64,000 bases of DNA, taken from the NCBI RefSeq assembly GCF_009739515.1, contig NZ_CP046535.1, positions 4,015,501-4,079,500 on the forward strand, written 5' to 3'. Below the pieces are notes generated by a model, which made no database searches, was not told the DNA's origin, and worked only from the letters and a program-made list of their open reading frames with translations. Each line of letters begins with the position of its first letter. Position 1 is the first letter of the stretch. This document shows positions 33,660 to 44,495 of the stretch, one piece after another. The DNA comes from Sphingomonas profundi. GTDB taxonomy: Bacteria > Pseudomonadota > Alphaproteobacteria > Sphingomonadales > Sphingomonadaceae. The position numbers and the translations under genes were made by a program.

Positions 33660-34925
33660 TCAGCCCGCCGCGACGAGCGGGGTGATGTCTACCGGCCGGC
33701 CGCCGCGGCGCAGCTCCACCGTCACCTGCGGGCGGGCGCCGGCGGCGCGCCCGATCGGACCGGCGAGATCGACCAGATCGCCGACCTTGACGCTCAGCTG
33801 CGCGAGGTTGGTGACGAGGCTGGTCCAGCCGCCGCCATGATCGATGATGACGATGCCGCCATAGTTGCGGAACGGGCCGGCATAGGCGATGCGGCCGCCG
33901 GCCGGCGCCACCACCTGCGCGCCCGGCCGCGCCGCAAGGGTGAGGCCGCGCGCGCGGACGCCCGCCTCCGATACCTCGCCCAGGCCTGTCACCACCTTGC
34001 CGACCACGGGCAGGCGGTAGCGCAGCCGGTTTGGCGCCGCGCCCAGCGCATCGGCCGCGGGTGCGGCGGCGAGGCCGGGAATAGGCGGGCGCGGCAGCGG
34101 CCCCGGCAGGCTCGCCAGCCGCCGCGCCACCTCCGCCTGCTCGCCGATGCGGCCCATCAGGTCGACGATGTCGCGCGCCTGCTCGCCGAGCGCGGTCGCG
34201 CGATCCTCCTCCAGCATGGCGCTGTCCGTATAGGTCTGGGCGCGGCCGCGCCGGTCGGCTTCCAGCCGGGCGAGGGCGGTCCGCTCGGCCCGCAGCCGGG
34301 CCTGGCCGGCGCGCAGCGTGGCGGCGGCGCGATCGGCCTGCGCCTGCAGGCGGATGCCCTCGTCGACATCCTGCCGCAGCGCCGCCGTGCGCGCCCGCAC
34401 CAGCGGCATCTGCCCGGCGAGGATCGCGCGCAGGTGGACGAGATCGGCGATCGAGCCGCGCTGCACGAGCGCCAGCGCCGGCGGCCGCCGCGCCATCGTC
34501 TGCAACCCGGCGGCGAGGCCGACGATCGGCCCCTGCTTCGCGGCCAGGCGGGCGCGCTGCCGCTCCCGCAGGCGGGCGACGATGCGGATGCGCGCCTCTG
34601 CCGCGGTGATGTCCGCCTCCGCCGCCAGGATGCGGCTGGCGACGGCGGCGGCGCGGGCGCGGGCGCGGGCGGCCTCGTCGGCGGCGCGGGCCGCCTGCAC
34701 CTCCAGCGCGGCGGAGCGCCGCTGCGCCTGCACCGCCTCCCGCTTGGCGCGGGCGAGGGCGTCCGCCTCCGCGCCGAGCGTCTGCGCGGCCAGCGGCGCG
34801 GCGAGCAGCGCCAGCAGCGCCACCCCGGCGCGGGCGGCCAGCCGATCGCGAACGATGCGGGCGAGGCGGCCGCGTTCGATCGTCGCGGCGGCGGAGGCAA
34901 GGCGGACGGGCGCTGAGACCGGCAT
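33660..34925 (-). CDS. envC: Murein hydrolase activator EnvC-like M23-family protein
   Basis: This 421-residue protein has an N-terminal basic/hydrophobic signal-anchor region, a long coiled-coil (about 45-250) rich in Ala, Arg and Glu, and a C-terminal LytM/M23-type domain (GLTLAARPGAQVVAPAGGRI, YAGPFRNYGGIVIIDHGGGW). In M23 peptidases zinc-binding HxxxD and HxH motifs are present; here only the single His of IDHGGGW is seen, so it is probably a non-catalytic activator of amidases, as in EnvC. The ATG at 34925 overlaps the rlmH stop by one base. Confidence 0.92.
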   Translation of the reverse strand: MPVSAPVRLASAAATIERGRLARIVRDRLAARAGVALLALLAAPLAAQTLGAEADALARAKREAVQAQRRSAALEVQAARAADEAARARARAAAVASRILAAEADITAAEARIRIVARLRERQRARLAAKQGPIVGLAAGLQTMARRPPALALVQRGSIADLVHLRAILAGQMPLVRARTAALRQDVDEGIRLQAQADRAAATLRAGQARLRAERTALARLEADRRGRAQTYTDSAMLEEDRATALGEQARDIVDLMGRIGEQAEVARRLASLPGPLPRPPIPGLAAAPAADALGAAPNRLRYRLPVVGKVVTGLGEVSEAGVRARGLTLAARPGAQVVAPAGGRIAYAGPFRNYGGIVIIDHGGGWTSLVTNLAQLSVKVGDLVDLAGPIGRAAGARPQVTVELRRGGRPVDITPLVAAG

Positions 34926-35347
34926 CACCCCTCGCGATGATAGGGGTGGCCGGCGAGGATGCTGGTGGCGCGCCACAATTGCTCGGCCAGCATGGCGCGG
35001 GCCAGCATGTGCGGCCAGGTAGCGGCGCCGAACGCGAACAACAGGGCGGCGGCGCCGCGCTCGGCCGGCTCCAGCCCGTCCGCCGCGCCGATCAGGAAGC
35101 GGGCCTCGCGCCGGCCATCGTCGCGCCAGCGGCCCAGCCGCTCGGCGAAGGCGACTGAGCCGAGCTGCTCGCCCTTCTCGTCCATCGCCACCAGCACCGT
35201 GGCCGGCTCCAGCGCCGGCATCCGGCCGCCGCGATCGGGCAGTTCGGTGACGCGCGTCGGCCAGCCGATCCGCTTCAGGTAGCGATCGACGAGCTCGCCT
35301 TCGGGGCTGCGGCCGATCCTGCCGCGCGCCACGATGTGGAGCAGCAC
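34925..35347 (-). CDS. rlmH: 23S rRNA pseudouridine1915 N3-methyltransferase RlmH
   Basis: This 140-residue SPOUT methyltransferase modifies pseudouridine 1915 of 23S rRNA. Landmarks are the LVAMDEKGEQLGSVAFAERL segment, the FLIGAADGL cofactor-knot segment (usually IGGADG) and the C-terminal MLARAMLAEQLWRATSILAG followed by PYHR. The start is a GTG at 35347. It sits 7 nt after rsfS and its TGA overlaps the envC ATG, so rsfS-rlmH-envC are coupled. Confidence 0.94.
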   Translation of the reverse strand: MLLHIVARGRIGRSPEGELVDRYLKRIGWPTRVTELPDRGGRMPALEPATVLVAMDEKGEQLGSVAFAERLGRWRDDGRREARFLIGAADGLEPAERGAAALLFAFGAATWPHMLARAMLAEQLWRATSILAGHPYHREG

Positions 35348-35354
35348 GCCGCGA

Positions 35355-35819
35355 TCAATCGTCGTCGTCGAGATCGTCGGCCGCGCCGTCGTCCGGCGTG
35401 CGGGGATCGGGCGCATCCTCGGCGAGCGTGGGTGACGGGGCGGTGGCCGGCGCCTCGCCGAAGGCCCACATCCGCTCCAGATTGTAGAAGCTGCGCACTT
35501 CCGGCCGGAACAGGTGGACGATGATGTCGCCGGCATCCACCAGCACCCAATCCGCCGTCGGCAGGCCTTCGGTGCGGACCGGCTGGCCTGTCTCGGCCTT
35601 GATCCGATCCGCCAGCTTGTGCGCCATCGACGCGACCTGCCGGGTGGAGCGGCCGCTGGCGATCACCATATAGTCGGCGATGCTGCTCTTGCCGGCGAGC
35701 GGGATGCTGATCGTATCGACGGCCTGATCGTCGTCGAGCGAGCCGAGCACGATCCGCAGCAGCGTATCGTTGGCGGGGGCATCGGCGAGGCCGTGAACGG
35801 CGGCGGTGGAAGCGGGCAA
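35355..35819 (-). CDS. rsfS: Ribosome silencing factor RsfS
   Basis: This 154-residue RsfS/Iojap protein binds uL14 on the large subunit and blocks 30S joining under starvation. The core has DYMVIASGRSTRQVASMAHK and the WVLVDAGDIIVHLFRPEVRS motif, followed by an acidic tail that ends in DDLDDDD. The start is a TTG at 35819, supported by a perfect AGGAGG five bases upstream that overlaps the nadD stop. No other start has such support. It lies between nadD and rlmH as in many bacteria. Confidence 0.94.
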   Translation of the reverse strand: MPASTAAVHGLADAPANDTLLRIVLGSLDDDQAVDTISIPLAGKSSIADYMVIASGRSTRQVASMAHKLADRIKAETGQPVRTEGLPTADWVLVDAGDIIVHLFRPEVRSFYNLERMWAFGEAPATAPSPTLAEDAPDPRTPDDGAADDLDDDD

Positions 35820-35827
35820 AGAACCTC

Positions 35828-36457
35828 CTAGAGGATGAGACGGCGCGTGACGGCGTCACGCGGGGCGGGCGTGCCGAGGGAGAGATGCCAGCGGGGATGA
35901 CTCGCCCGCAGGCGGGTGGCGGAAGTGGGATCGGGGCGGAAGCGCAGCAGCACGAGCGCCGGCGGTCTCCATGACGTCCACTCACGCGATCGACCCGGCG
36001 GATGGACGAACCGCCCGAGCCAGCCCATCGCCAGACCGGCGCGAGCCCGATCATCATAGCCCGGCCGGGCGATCACGGCAATCGGAACCGTCCGGGCGAT
36101 CCTGCGCCACTGCCGCCAGAGGGGAAACTGGGCCAGATTGTCCGCACCCATCAGCCAGATGAAGCGCCTGTCCGGATAGAGCCGGACGAGCCGGACCAGC
36201 GTGTCCACGGTGAAGCGGGTGCCGAGTCGCCGCTCGATTGCGGTGGGCCGGATCGGCGCCCGCCGCGCCATCGCCCGCGCCGAGGCGAGCCGCGCGGCGA
36301 GCGGCGCCATGCCCTCCGCCGGCTTCAGCGGATTGCCCGGCGAGACCAGCCACCAGACCTCGTCCAGCCCCAGCGCATCGATGGCGGCCAGGCTGATGCG
36401 GCGATGGCCGCCATGCGCCGGGTTGAACGATCCGCCGAGCAGACCGACCCGCTTCAT
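35828..36457 (-). CDS. nadD: Nicotinate-nucleotide adenylyltransferase NadD
   Basis: This 209-residue enzyme adenylates nicotinate mononucleotide in NAD synthesis. Motifs are LLGGSFNPAHGGHRRIS with the HxGH nucleotidyltransferase signature (here HGGH), WWLVSPGNPLKP, and WLMGADNLAQFPLWRQW. The ATG at 36457 overlaps the toxin stop by four bases (ATGA), which couples its translation to the toxin gene. In related genomes nadD normally follows proA directly (family knowledge); here the toxin-antitoxin pair lies between. The gene is intact and of normal length. Confidence 0.95.
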   Translation of the reverse strand: MKRVGLLGGSFNPAHGGHRRISLAAIDALGLDEVWWLVSPGNPLKPAEGMAPLAARLASARAMARRAPIRPTAIERRLGTRFTVDTLVRLVRLYPDRRFIWLMGADNLAQFPLWRQWRRIARTVPIAVIARPGYDDRARAGLAMGWLGRFVHPPGRSREWTSWRPPALVLLRFRPDPTSATRLRASHPRWHLSLGTPAPRDAVTRRLIL

Positions 36458-36738
36458 GGCGCTGGAGACCAGTTGCGGCTGGCATGCTGCACGCGAAGGA
36501 TCTCTATACGATCGTCCCGGTGCCGATAGAGCAGCAGGTAGGATGTGCCGCGCACGCTCCATTTGCGCGTATCGGCGTCGATGGTGCGGCCGACACGCGG
36601 TGCATCCCTCAGGATTTCGGCCGCGTCCTCGATGCTTGCGAGCAAGCCGTCCGCCACGGCCTGGTCGATCGCCCACCAATAGGCGTCGATCTCGGCGAGG
36701 TCATCGCGCGCCGGGCGTGTCCATTCGATCGCCCTCAC
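36454..36738 (-). CDS. ParE/RelE-type toxin
   Basis: This 94-residue toxin of the ParE/RelE superfamily reads IEWTRPARDDLAEIDAYWWA at the N-terminus, with the Leu-Ala-Glu-Ile helix, then RDAPRVGRT, WSVRGTSYLLLYR and IEILRVQHASRNW at the C-terminus, the standard layout. It uses a GTG start at 36738 overlapping the antitoxin stop (GTGA). Its TGA overlaps the nadD ATG. ParE targets gyrase and RelE cleaves mRNA; which applies here cannot be told from sequence, although the ParE-like C-terminus is favoured. Confidence 0.9.
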   Translation of the reverse strand: MRAIEWTRPARDDLAEIDAYWWAIDQAVADGLLASIEDAAEILRDAPRVGRTIDADTRKWSVRGTSYLLLYRHRDDRIEILRVQHASRNWSPAP

Positions 36739-36989
36739 CGCTCAGCGCATCGGCTCCGACGCGCGCGGATCTCGCGGAATACCTCCTCATGCGGAATGAG
36801 TTCACCGCGATCGGCCGCGTCGATTCCCTCCTGCACGAAGGCCAGATAGGCGGTTTCCTGCTCTGCCGCGCGCTCGATCGCCTGCGCGGCGAACCACGCG
36901 CGCGATCTGCCTTGCGACTTGGCAATGCGATCGACCAGAGCGAGCGTCTCCGCATCGACCCGGGCAGTGATGATGGCTGACTTTGTCAT
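36735..36989 (-). CDS. Ribbon-helix-helix antitoxin (ParD/CopG-like)
   Basis: This 84-residue antitoxin has the beta strand SAIITARVDAETLALVDRIA and helices SRAWFAAQAIERAAEQE of an RHH protein, then a C-terminal toxin-binding part rich in charged residues (DRGELIPHEEVFREIRARRS). It neutralises the toxin encoded next and represses the operon. A perfect 19-nt palindrome lies 8 nt upstream of the ATG at 36989 and is the likely operator. The gene overlaps the toxin by four bases. Confidence 0.9.
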   Translation of the reverse strand: MTKSAIITARVDAETLALVDRIAKSQGRSRAWFAAQAIERAAEQETAYLAFVQEGIDAADRGELIPHEEVFREIRARRSRCAER

Positions 36990-36996
36990 CGCACGA

Positions 36997-37015
36997 ACGT
37001 ATACATTGTATACGT
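36997..37015. promoter_or_regulatory. Palindromic operator of the toxin-antitoxin operon
   Basis: ACGTATACA-T-TGTATACGT is a perfect 9-1-9 inverted repeat, 8 nt upstream of the antitoxin ATG and 6 nt from the proA stop. RHH antitoxins bind such short palindromes, often TGTATACA-like, over the promoter. The sequence is AT-rich against a very GC-rich background. No clear separate -10 box was identified. Confidence 0.75.
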
Positions 37016-37020
37016 CGCGT

Positions 37021-38301
37021 TCAAGGCCGTGTCTGGCCGGTGCCGCGCACCAGCCATTTGTAGGTGGTGAGCCCCTCCAGCGCCACCGGCCCGCGCGCGT
37101 GCAGGCGGCCCGTGGAGATGCCGATCTCCGCGCCGAGGCCGAACTCGCCGCCATCAGCGAACTGGGTGGAGGCGTTCCACATGACGATCGCCGAATCTAC
37201 CCCGGCGAGGAACCGCTCGGCGGTGGCGGCATCCTCGGTGACGATCGCGTCGGTGTGGTGCGAGGCGTGGGCGGCGATGTGCGCCATCGCGCCGGCGGCA
37301 CCGTCCACGAAGGCCACGGCGCAGATCGCGTCGAGATATTCGGTGTCCCAATCTTCGGCGCTGGCCGGCAGCACGCGCGGATCGAGCGCGCGGGCGGCGG
37401 CATCGCCGCGCAGCTCGCAACCGGCATCGATCAGGGCAGCCAGGATCGGCGCCGGCTCCGGATAGGCCCGGTCGAGCAGCAGCGTCTCGGTCGCGCCGCA
37501 GACGCCGGTGCGGCGCATCTTGGCGTTCACCGCCAGCGCCGTCGCCTTCGCCGGATCGGCGGCGGCATCGATGTAGAGGTGGTTGATGCCGTCGAGATGG
37601 GCGAGCACCGGCACCCGCGCCTCCGCCTGCACGCGGGCCACCAGCGACTTGCCGCCGCGCGGGATCATGATGTCGATCAGCCCCTCGGCGCGCAGCATGG
37701 CGCCCACCGCCGCGCGATCGGTGACGCGCACCAGCTGGATCGCATCCGCCGGCAGGCCGGCATCGGCGAGCCCCGCCAGCATCGCCGCGTGGATCGCGCG
37801 CGAGGTGTGAATCGCCTCCGACCCGCCGCGCAGGATCACCGCATTGCCCGACATGAGCGCCAGCGCGCCGGCATCGGCGGTGACGTTGGGCCGGCTCTCG
37901 TAGATGATGCCGATCACGCCCAGCGGCACGCGCACGCGGGCGAGCTTCAGACCATTCGGCCGCACCGCCTCGTCGATCGTGCGGCCGACGGGATCGGGCA
38001 GCGCGGCGACATCCTCCAGCGCGGCGGCGATGCCGGCGAGGCGCTGCGGATCGAGGCGCAGGCGATCGAGCATTGCCGGCGAGAGGCCGTTCGCCTCGCC
38101 CGCGGCGACGTCACCGTCATTGGCGGCGAGGATCACGGGCGCGGCGGCGCGGACGCGGGCGGCGGCGGCGCGGAGCGCCCGCGCCTTGTCGGCCGTGGGC
38201 GCGGCGGCGAGGATGCGGGCGGCGGCGCGGGCGCGGGCGCCCATGTCCGCGATCAGCGCGGTCGCGTCCAGCGGGCGGTCGAGGATGGTCGTGTCGGTCA
38301 T
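37021..38301 (-). CDS. proA: Glutamate-5-semialdehyde dehydrogenase (gamma-glutamyl phosphate reductase) ProA
   Basis: This 426-residue NADPH-dependent dehydrogenase makes glutamate semialdehyde in proline synthesis. Family markers are [37 protein letters not shown], and the catalytic Cys in [17 protein letters not shown] (about residue 250). The start at 38301 gives [13 protein letters not shown]; a longer frame to 38340 lacks support. proB is not adjacent. The downstream antitoxin gene is on the same strand 32 nt away. Confidence 0.95.
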   Translation of the reverse strand: MTDTTILDRPLDATALIADMGARARAAARILAAAPTADKARALRAAAARVRAAAPVILAANDGDVAAGEANGLSPAMLDRLRLDPQRLAGIAAALEDVAALPDPVGRTIDEAVRPNGLKLARVRVPLGVIGIIYESRPNVTADAGALALMSGNAVILRGGSEAIHTSRAIHAAMLAGLADAGLPADAIQLVRVTDRAAVGAMLRAEGLIDIMIPRGGKSLVARVQAEARVPVLAHLDGINHLYIDAAADPAKATALAVNAKMRRTGVCGATETLLLDRAYPEPAPILAALIDAGCELRGDAAARALDPRVLPASAEDWDTEYLDAICAVAFVDGAAGAMAHIAAHASHHTDAIVTEDAATAERFLAGVDSAIVMWNASTQFADGGEFGLGAEIGISTGRLHARGPVALEGLTTYKWLVRGTGQTRP

Positions 38302-38477
38302 GGCGCAAGCGTGCGTAGCAGAAGATACGGCGCGCGTCATGGCGGTGGCGGCATGTCCGCCAAGGCGGTCAGGCCGGGCGATGGATCGGGCGGTTCGGGG
38401 CTGCCCCTTTGCCGAATTGCGGGATGACGCTAGACGCAGGCCGATAAGGCCGACAGGCGCAGCAGGATGGATTGCGG

Positions 38478-40277
38478 ATGAGCCCTCTATCGCAGGTGAC
38501 GTTGACGCAGAACGAAGTCTCGTCGCCGGCTTCGCTGATCGCCACCGCCGTGCGGCTGCGGGATCGCGGTAATATCGGCGGGGCGCTCACGCTGTTCCGC
38601 CAGGTCGATCTCGGCGTGTTCGCGACCGTCAGGGCGGACCTCGCGCGGACGTACATCATCGCCGGGGAGGAGCAGCTCGCGCGCGCCGTGCTGGTGGAAG
38701 GCGCGGGCGACGCCGCGCACCAGCCGAACGCGCTGGAATATTGCATCCTGTGCCGTGATGTCGGCCTGTACGACGAGGAACAGCGCATCCTGGAGGCTCT
38801 GATAGCCGCCGAGCCCGACAATCTGGAGGCGCTCTACCGCCTCGCCTATCTTCTCGCACGGAAGCGGTACGATGTGGAGGCGATCGCCATTCTGGATCGG
38901 CTGACCGCCATCGGCTATCATGGCGGGGACGGGGCGTTCGCCCTGGCGATCCTGTACCTTGCCCGCGAGCAGTGGCAGGCGGCCGCGGCGCATTTTGCCG
39001 TGGCCTACGGGCAGCAGGCGGGCAGCGCGGCGGACCCGGGGGTGCGGGATGCCTATGCGCAGTCCCACGCCAACCCCAACCGCTTCGCGGCGTTCGAGAT
39101 GGTCTATGCGGCGTTCCGGGACGATTATTTCCCGCTGCTCGTCGGCGTGAAGTTCACCGCGGCGGAGGCCAGATCCTACGACATCAGCATCACGCGCGCA
39201 TGGAACAGCCTGCGATCGCGCGAGGCGGCGGCGGCGCTGATCGCGCGGGATCGCGCGGCGAACGGACGATCGGCGACGAACTGCTGCCTCTCCGCCCACG
39301 AGGCGTGGCTGGGCGGGGATCGTCTGCTCGCCGATCGGGAGTATCAGGCGGCAAAGGCGCTCTACCACCTGCACGGCGTCATCCCGTTTCATTCGAATTG
39401 CGGATCGATGGTCTGGCTTCCGGAGAACGACCTGTTCGCCGCGATCCTGACGGGCAGCGCGCGTTCAGAGGAGGGTGGTGCGGAGTTCTTCTGGCCGGCG
39501 CGCCCGACCGGCAAGAACCCGATCACCTTCCTGGTCGCCTGCGATGCCGGCTATTTCTCCTTCTTCCCGTCCTTCCTCGAATCCATCATCCATCTGCAGA
39601 ACGAGTTCGAGGGCGCGCGGCAGCTGCACGTCCACTGCCATGTCGTCGACGCGACGGACGAGCAGGTCGCGCTGCTCCGGCAGTTGCAGGAGGCTTCGCG
39701 CAGGGTGTCCGTCTCGTTCAGCCTGGCGAAGGCCGCGCACCGGGAGCGGGCTTACTATACGTGCCTGCGGTACATCGTCGCCCATTCCGTGATCGAGCAT
39801 ATGCAATGCCCGACGTTCATCATGGATATCGACCTGAGGGTGACGGCCAACTTCCCCGCCGTGGTGCGCGATCTGGCCGACTACGATATCGGGCTGCGCA
39901 TGGATGGCTTTCCCGGGCAGGGCACCCGGCAGATCCGCGGCGAGCCGTGGACGATCAATGCGCAGAGCATGTATATTTCGGGCAAGGCGCCCGGCATCGA
40001 GTTTCTGAGGATCATCCAGGAATATATCGCCGCCGCCTACGATCCGGCCAACCTGTCCAACTGGACGGTGGACCAGTGCGCGATCGCCCAGGCATTCTCA
40101 TGGCTCAACAGCTACGTGCCCAATTTGCGGACGAAGAACCTCACCTTTGCGCCGGCGCTGTTCGACACGTCGCAATCCTATCCCACGAAGGACGCGTTCC
40201 TGCGTGCGAACCCGATCACCTACGAGGGCATATTGGCGCTTGCCGCGGGCGCTGAGGATGGCCGCGCCGCATCGTAG
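38478..40277 (+). CDS. TPR-containing glycosyltransferase-like protein
   Basis: This 599-residue protein has an N-terminal helical TPR-like half (about 30-180: [51 protein letters not shown]) and a C-terminal half (about 330-590) with GT-A-like features. These include [20 protein letters not shown], the metal-binding DxD in [14 protein letters not shown], and [16 protein letters not shown]. It probably glycosylates a protein or glycan; the acceptor is unknown. No signal peptide is seen. It is a single-gene unit. An in-frame TTG at 38472 is the alternative start. Confidence 0.78.
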   Translation: MSPLSQVTLTQNEVSSPASLIATAVRLRDRGNIGGALTLFRQVDLGVFATVRADLARTYIIAGEEQLARAVLVEGAGDAAHQPNALEYCILCRDVGLYDEEQRILEALIAAEPDNLEALYRLAYLLARKRYDVEAIAILDRLTAIGYHGGDGAFALAILYLAREQWQAAAAHFAVAYGQQAGSAADPGVRDAYAQSHANPNRFAAFEMVYAAFRDDYFPLLVGVKFTAAEARSYDISITRAWNSLRSREAAAALIARDRAANGRSATNCCLSAHEAWLGGDRLLADREYQAAKALYHLHGVIPFHSNCGSMVWLPENDLFAAILTGSARSEEGGAEFFWPARPTGKNPITFLVACDAGYFSFFPSFLESIIHLQNEFEGARQLHVHCHVVDATDEQVALLRQLQEASRRVSVSFSLAKAAHRERAYYTCLRYIVAHSVIEHMQCPTFIMDIDLRVTANFPAVVRDLADYDIGLRMDGFPGQGTRQIRGEPWTINAQSMYISGKAPGIEFLRIIQEYIAAAYDPANLSNWTVDQCAIAQAFSWLNSYVPNLRTKNLTFAPALFDTSQSYPTKDAFLRANPITYEGILALAAGAEDGRAAS

Positions 40278-40312
40278 CGCGGCCGGTCGCTGCGGCCCGG
40301 CCGGCCACGATC

Positions 40313-40347
40313 AAAACGGCCGCGCGCATCGAGGGATGCGCGCGGCC
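40313..40347 (-). terminator. Rho-independent terminator for ftsH (possibly bidirectional)
   Basis: GGCCGCGCGCATC (40318-40330) and GATGCGCGCGGCC (40335-40347) form a perfect 13-bp stem with a GAGG loop. On the minus strand it is followed by GTTTTGATC. It lies 40 nt past the ftsH stop. The plus-strand side lacks a T-run, so it best serves ftsH. Confidence 0.85.
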
Positions 40348-40386
40348 GCCGGAACTCGAAAATCGCGAGATCAGGCGCGCTGAGTA

Positions 40387-42333
<1,947 letters not shown>

Positions 42334-42434
42334 GGAAGCTCCGATCCTTCGAGCCAACAAGATAAGCGATCACGGGTTAATGGCAATGCAACGGGGCCGG
42401 GGGCGATCATGTTTTCCGGGCGGACCGGCCGGAA

Positions 42435-43541
42435 TCAGCCCGGTACCCCGCCGCGCCGGGGCGGCGCCATCGCAAAGCGCCAGCGCGCGCCCGGCCGCGC
42501 GAGGACGTGGCCGAGGGTGGCGGGCGCGCCGCCGGCCAGCCGATCGATCAGGCGGGTGAGGTCCGGCCCCGTGGGCGGCATGGCGCACGCGCCCGCCTGC
42601 GCTTCGCCTTCCACCAGCGCCAGCACGCGCGCCACCACCCGCCGCAGCATCTCGGCCGGCAGGTGCGCCGGATCGACCAGCCATTCCGCGCCGTCGGCCG
42701 CTCCTCGCGCAAGCGTCGCGTGGTTGGCGAAGGCGAGGTCCGCCGCCCAGGCGAGGGCAGCCTCGGCATCGGCCAGATGGCTGGCGGCGGCGGCGAGTCT
42801 GGCCGGATCGAGCCAGTCCGTCGTGGCCAGCAGCCGGCGCGCGCGGGTGCGATCGAAGCGGTCGCTGGCGTTGGAGGGATCGTCCGCCGCGACGAGGCCG
42901 GCGGCGGCGACCACCTCGCCTAGCGCCCGCCTGGGAACGCGCAGCAGCGGGCGGACGAGCAGGATCGGCAGCGCACGGCCGTCGTCCGCCGCGAGCGGAC
43001 GGGCTGCGCGGATCGCGCCGAGCCCGCCGACGCCCGCGCCGCGCGCAAGGCGCATGAGCAGCGTCTCCGCCTGATCGTCGGCATGATGGCCGGTGGCCAG
43101 CAAGGCGAGGCCGCGATCGACGCACCAGCCGGCGAGCTGGCGATAGCGATAGGCGCGGGCGGCGGCCTGCAGCCCTTCCGGCGCGTCGCTGTTCCAGACG
43201 CCGCTCAGGGTGGCGTGCGGCACGTCCAGGCGGGCGCAGAGCGCGGCCACCATCCGTGCCTCGTCGGCGCCGGCCGGGCGCAGGCCGTGATCCACGGTGG
43301 CCGCCTCGATCCGGCCGGGAAAGGCGGCGGCGGCGAGCAGCAGCAGCGCCAGGCTGTCCGGCCCGCCCGACACGGCGAGGCCCAGCCGTTCCGCCGAGGC
43401 GAAGGGGTGCAGGGCCGTGAGCGCCGCGTGGAAGCGCGCGACGAGAGCGGGATCGGGGATCAGCGGCTCGTGCGCCGCACGTTTCCCCGGGAGCTCAGGC
43501 GCCGCGCGTCTCCCCGGCGGCTCAGGCGCCGCACTTGGCAT
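42435..43541 (-). CDS. tilS: tRNA(Ile)-lysidine synthetase TilS
   Basis: This 368-residue enzyme adds lysine to the wobble C34 of tRNA-Ile(CAU), using ATP. The PP-loop is VSGGPDSLALLLLA, followed by ATVDHGLRP, and GHHADDQAETLLMRLARG, all standard for TilS. The N-terminus (MPSAAPEPPGRRAAPELPG) is a Pro/Ala/Arg-rich extension encoded by a 27-bp tandem repeat. The ATG at 43541 lies inside the end of cpoB, overlapping by 20 nt. A shorter start after the repeat cannot be excluded. Confidence 0.93.
   Translation of the reverse strand: MPSAAPEPPGRRAAPELPGKRAAHEPLIPDPALVARFHAALTALHPFASAERLGLAVSGGPDSLALLLLAAAAFPGRIEAATVDHGLRPAGADEARMVAALCARLDVPHATLSGVWNSDAPEGLQAAARAYRYRQLAGWCVDRGLALLATGHHADDQAETLLMRLARGAGVGGLGAIRAARPLAADDGRALPILLVRPLLRVPRRALGEVVAAAGLVAADDPSNASDRFDRTRARRLLATTDWLDPARLAAAASHLADAEAALAWAADLAFANHATLARGAADGAEWLVDPAHLPAEMLRRVVARVLALVEGEAQAGACAMPPTGPDLTRLIDRLAGGAPATLGHVLARPGARWRFAMAPPRRGGVPG
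43472..43534. repeat. 27-bp tandem repeat spanning the cpoB stop and tilS N-terminus
   Basis: Two adjacent 27-bp units (43472-43498 and 43499-43525) match at 23 of 27 positions, and a third partial unit (43526-43534) follows. Each unit reads GCGCCGC-x-CGT-x-TCCCCGG-xx-GCTCAG. One copy contains the cpoB stop. The other lies in tilS and codes for its PG-R/K-RAA-x-E-xx repeat. Confidence 0.8.
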
Positions 43542-44424
43542 CGGCGCGCGCCTTGGCGACGCGATCCTTGAGCGGCTGGGCGATCTTCTCGCCATAGACG
43601 TCGATCAGCTCCGCATACACCTTGCAGGCGTCGGCCGCCTTGGCGGGCTTGAGGCTCATCAGCGACTGGCCGAGATAATAGAGGCTGTCCGGCGCGCGAT
43701 CGCCGCGCGGCATCTTCTGGTAGTTGGCATAGAATGCCTCGGCGGCGAGGCCGGGCTTGCCGTCGTCCAGATAGGCGCGGCCGAGCAGGTTCTGCGCGTA
43801 GCTGGCGCGGCGATGCTTGGGATATTTGGCGACGACATCCTTCAGCGCGGTCGCCGCCTCGGCGTATTTCTTCTGCTCCCACAGGCGATAGCCGGCCAGA
43901 TAGGCGTCCTCTCCCGGATCGACCGACGCGCTTTCCGCCGGCGGCGCCGCCGGTTCGGCAGCGGCGCGGCCGGGCGGCGTGGCCGGGGCGACCGGCGTGG
44001 CGGCGGACGGGGACTGCCGGCCCGGCGTGATGGCGGTGGGCGGGGCGTTGCCCTCCACCGTGTTCAGCCGCGCATCCGCATCGGCCTTGAAGCGGGCGAA
44101 CTGCTCCTCCAGCTGGCGGACCTTGTAGCCGTTCTGTTCGATCTGGCCGGTCAGGCGGGCGAGCTCCTGCTCCAGCGAACTCACCCGCGCCGAGAGATCC
44201 TCGACCGGCGAGGACGCCGGTACGCCGGTGGGGGTGGGGGTGGCGGCCGGGCGGCCGATATCGGCTTCGAGGAACTGCTGGGTGCCGCCGGGGAACACCT
44301 TGCGCTGCACGGCGCGCATCTCCTTTTCCAGCCGGTCGACGCGCTGGCCGACGCCGGCCTCCTGCGCGAACACGGGGGCGGCCGATCCGGCGAGCAGCAG
44401 GGCGGCGATCAGGGCGAGGCGCAT
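43522..44424 (-). CDS. cpoB: Cell division coordinator CpoB / YbgF-like
   Basis: This 300-residue periplasmic protein coordinates peptidoglycan synthesis with Tol-Pal-driven outer-membrane constriction. It has a signal peptide (MRLALIAALLLAGSAAPVFA), an N-terminal coiled-coil (GVGQRVDRLEKEMRAVQRKV and LSARVSSLEQELARLTGQIE), a Pro/Ala linker and C-terminal TPR units (AYLAGYRLWEQKKYAEAATA, YAQNLLGRAYLDDGKPGLAA). The C-terminus ends in KCGA. AAGGA precedes the ATG at 44424. The tol-pal genes are not in this window. The gene overlaps tilS by 20 nt. Confidence 0.92.
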   Translation of the reverse strand: MRLALIAALLLAGSAAPVFAQEAGVGQRVDRLEKEMRAVQRKVFPGGTQQFLEADIGRPAATPTPTGVPASSPVEDLSARVSSLEQELARLTGQIEQNGYKVRQLEEQFARFKADADARLNTVEGNAPPTAITPGRQSPSAATPVAPATPPGRAAAEPAAPPAESASVDPGEDAYLAGYRLWEQKKYAEAATALKDVVAKYPKHRRASYAQNLLGRAYLDDGKPGLAAEAFYANYQKMPRGDRAPDSLYYLGQSLMSLKPAKAADACKVYAELIDVYGEKIAQPLKDRVAKARADAKCGA

Positions 44425-44495
44425 CCGGGTTCCTTCAGGCGAGACGGGGCGGCTGCATGGCAGGCCCATATGGCAGGGGGTTCCTGTCCCCGCGA

